Positions 12,278-12,981 of a stretch of 12,981 bases of DNA are shown here, piece by piece. The position numbers were made by a program, and so were the translations under genes. Where the stretch lies: the NCBI GenBank assembly GCA_035997545.1, contig DASYIL010000199.1:1-12981 (forward strand), in the 5' to 3' direction. Under the pieces are notes generated by a model, which was not told where the DNA came from, searched no databases, and saw only the letters and a list, made by a program, of their open reading frames with translations. This stretch comes from GCA-003244245 sp035997545 (GTDB lineage Bacteria; Actinomycetota; Actinomycetes; Mycobacteriales; Pseudonocardiaceae). Within the stretch, counting starts at the first letter, position 1. Every line of letters starts with the position of its first letter.

Positions 12278-12618
12278 CTATCGGCGGGGCGAGCAAGGTC
12301 CTGAAGTCTGTGCTGTGGTGATCGCAGAGCCGGTCATGGGGGTGATGGTCATTGGCTCGGTGGGCGACGTTGGTGCGCAGCGAGCGGCGTCGAGGGCTCT
12401 GACCGCCACGTCGGACAAGGGCGCGAGCGTCGCCACCTTGCAGTCCGCGCAGATCTGGTCCGGGTCCGGAGGATAACCGGGGGCAGCGCGATGCGGTTAA
12501 ACGGCAGCGGACGCGGCGAGAATCGGATACCGCACTGCGCTGCCACGGTTCCGTCTGGGTGCAGCTCCCCGCAGTGCGTGTCCCCATCGCTGAGTGATCG
12601 CAGGTACCACGTCGTCAT
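12278..12618 (-). pseudogene. Small Cys/His-rich protein, frameshifted at a C5 run
   Basis: From ATG 12618 the first 46 residues read MTTWYLRSLSDGDTHCGELH, then VAAQCGIRFSPRPLPFNRIALP. The expected continuation PDPDQICADC is found in another frame: after CCC (12483-12481) two extra C (12480-12479) precede GGT TAT, and the frame then runs GYPPDPDQICADCKVATLAP to TAG at 12278. Across both parts the residues Cys16, His20, Cys29 and the CADC pair look like a zinc site. The resemblance to small Pseudonocardiaceae proteins (TWYLR start, PDPDQxCxxC end) is from memory and moderate. The break falls in a run of five C (12479-12483), a site prone to real slippage and to sequencing error. The joined protein would be about 112 residues. 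Its start overlaps a 15-codon leader ORF (ATGA), and it lies downstream of another small conserved gene on the same strand. Confidence 0.6.
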
Positions 12619-12662
12619 CGTGCTGAGTGTTTCGGTGCAGGGCCGCCCGGCCGGTCGGACAT
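12615..12662 (-). CDS. 15-codon leader ORF coupled to the Cys/His-rich gene
   Basis: ATG 12662 opens a frame of 15 codons, MSDRPGGPAPKHSAR, whose TGA overlaps the ATG of the next gene (ATGA, 12618-12615). It has a strong ribosome binding site, TGGAGG, five bases upstream, whereas the downstream start has none of its own. The layout therefore suggests that ribosomes load at the leader and reinitiate at the Cys/His-rich gene. A functional peptide is possible but not required. No run of one amino acid codon suggests classical attenuation. Confidence 0.45.
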   Translation of the reverse strand: MSDRPGGPAPKHSAR

Positions 12663-12669
12663 GGTGGCC

Positions 12670-12685
12670 TCCATTCCGGAATGGA
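12670..12685. promoter_or_regulatory. Perfect 16-bp palindrome before the leader ORF
   Basis: TCCATTCCGGAATGGA is its own reverse complement and lies eight bases before the leader ATG, overlapping the start of its ribosome binding site (ATGGAGG). It has the form of an operator for a dimeric repressor; in RNA the arms could also fold over the ribosome binding site. A chance perfect 16-bp palindrome is unlikely at a given site. No regulator is identified. Confidence 0.5.
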
Positions 12686-12744
12686 CCGCGCTGCGTAAGA
12701 GGGCCAGGAAGGCTTGTCCGCGCAGTTCCGGTGCGGCAGCGCAT

Positions 12745-12981
12745 TCACGATGTATAGCGCGACCGCGGGGTGCCCGGTCTCAGCCGTGCTCGCCGGGCAC
12801 GCTTCAGGATCGACTCGGCCAGGGTGACCATTACGTCCCTGGTGAGGCGGACGCCGGGTGCGCCCAGGCCGTGGATCGCCCACGAGCCGTCCGCTTTGTT
12901 GATCACCAGTAGCGTGCAAGCGCTGTCGTCGTCGGTGCGGTGGCCCTGCGCCTGCAGCCGGCCGCGCTCGCCTGGTACGTC
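12745..12981 (-). CDS. Conserved small actinobacterial protein, 3' part (5' partial)
   Basis: The frame is open to the right edge, so the start is outside the window; 78 residues plus TGA (12747-12745) are seen. It reads GERGRLQAQGHRTDDDSACT, LLVINKADGSWAIHGLGAPG, VRLTRDVMVTLAESIL and a basic tail KRARRARLRPGTPRSRYTS. This resembles a family of small Pseudonocardiaceae proteins of unknown function with a CTLLV core and a WAxHGLGAPGV motif, predicted to be a small alpha/beta fold; this association is from memory. No catalytic motif or membrane segment is present. It is upstream of the leader ORF and Cys/His-rich gene on the same strand, 82 bp apart, so the set may once have been an operon. Confidence 0.65.
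   Translation of the reverse strand, partial: DVPGERGRLQAQGHRTDDDSACTLLVINKADGSWAIHGLGAPGVRLTRDVMVTLAESILKRARRARLRPGTPRSRYTS

Noticed and set aside
11832..12587. 251-codon minus-strand frame near the right end
   Set aside because: It runs antisense to the DUF222-like remnant and in a third frame across the Cys/His-rich gene; no motif or ribosome site.

Overview
The window is high-GC DNA (about 68-70% by eye) with frequent GTG starts, ATGA overlaps and a typical actinobacterial gene set: PspC-domain stress proteins, a chorismate mutase of the mycobacterial type next to a UvrD1/PcrA helicase, a Pkn-type receptor kinase and a DUF222-like remnant. The small proteins at the right end resemble families I associate with Pseudonocardiaceae (Saccharopolyspora/Amycolatopsis relatives). 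The family assignment is inference; placement in the actinomycetes is secure.

Layout. 1-650: 3' end of a glycyl-tRNA synthetase beta region and a U-less hairpin. 680-1275: decayed, 3'-truncated IS630-family transposase with two TGA codons and two one-base insertions. 1465-5074: a divergent envelope-stress locus. On the minus strand are a PspC/LiaF-like membrane protein and a coupled small membrane protein; on the plus strand a PspC-fused histidine kinase and its LuxR-type regulator. A shared intergenic region holds two copies of a GGGTC/GACCC-type repeat. 5087-8802: a run of minus-strand genes, in transcription order DedA-like protein, chorismate mutase, small membrane protein, transmembrane Ser/Thr kinase, a 57-residue two-CxxC protein and a lone serine-recombinase domain. 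8953-11322: UvrD1/PcrA helicase, divergent from the DedA gene.

11358-12981: decayed accessory DNA. It holds an internally deleted PAT-like acetyltransferase, a short DUF222-like remnant, about 300 bp without a recognisable gene, a frameshifted small Cys/His-rich protein preceded by a 15-codon leader ORF and a 16-bp palindrome, and the 3' end of a conserved small protein running off the window.

How the genes work together. The PspC/LiaF-like protein, kinase and regulator read as one LiaFSR-like envelope-stress circuit with probable autoregulation. The chorismate mutase/helicase neighbourhood is the same pair found in Mycobacterium tuberculosis (Rv0948c-Rv0949), so the 7.3-11.3 kb segment looks like core chromosome, while 0.65-1.3 kb and 11.3-12.6 kb look like decay-prone accessory DNA. 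I found no CRISPR array, rRNA, tRNA or complete mobile element. The least described features are the kinase/two-CxxC protein/mini-recombinase gene string, the stacked hairpins before the chorismate mutase gene and the leader-ORF arrangement at the right end.
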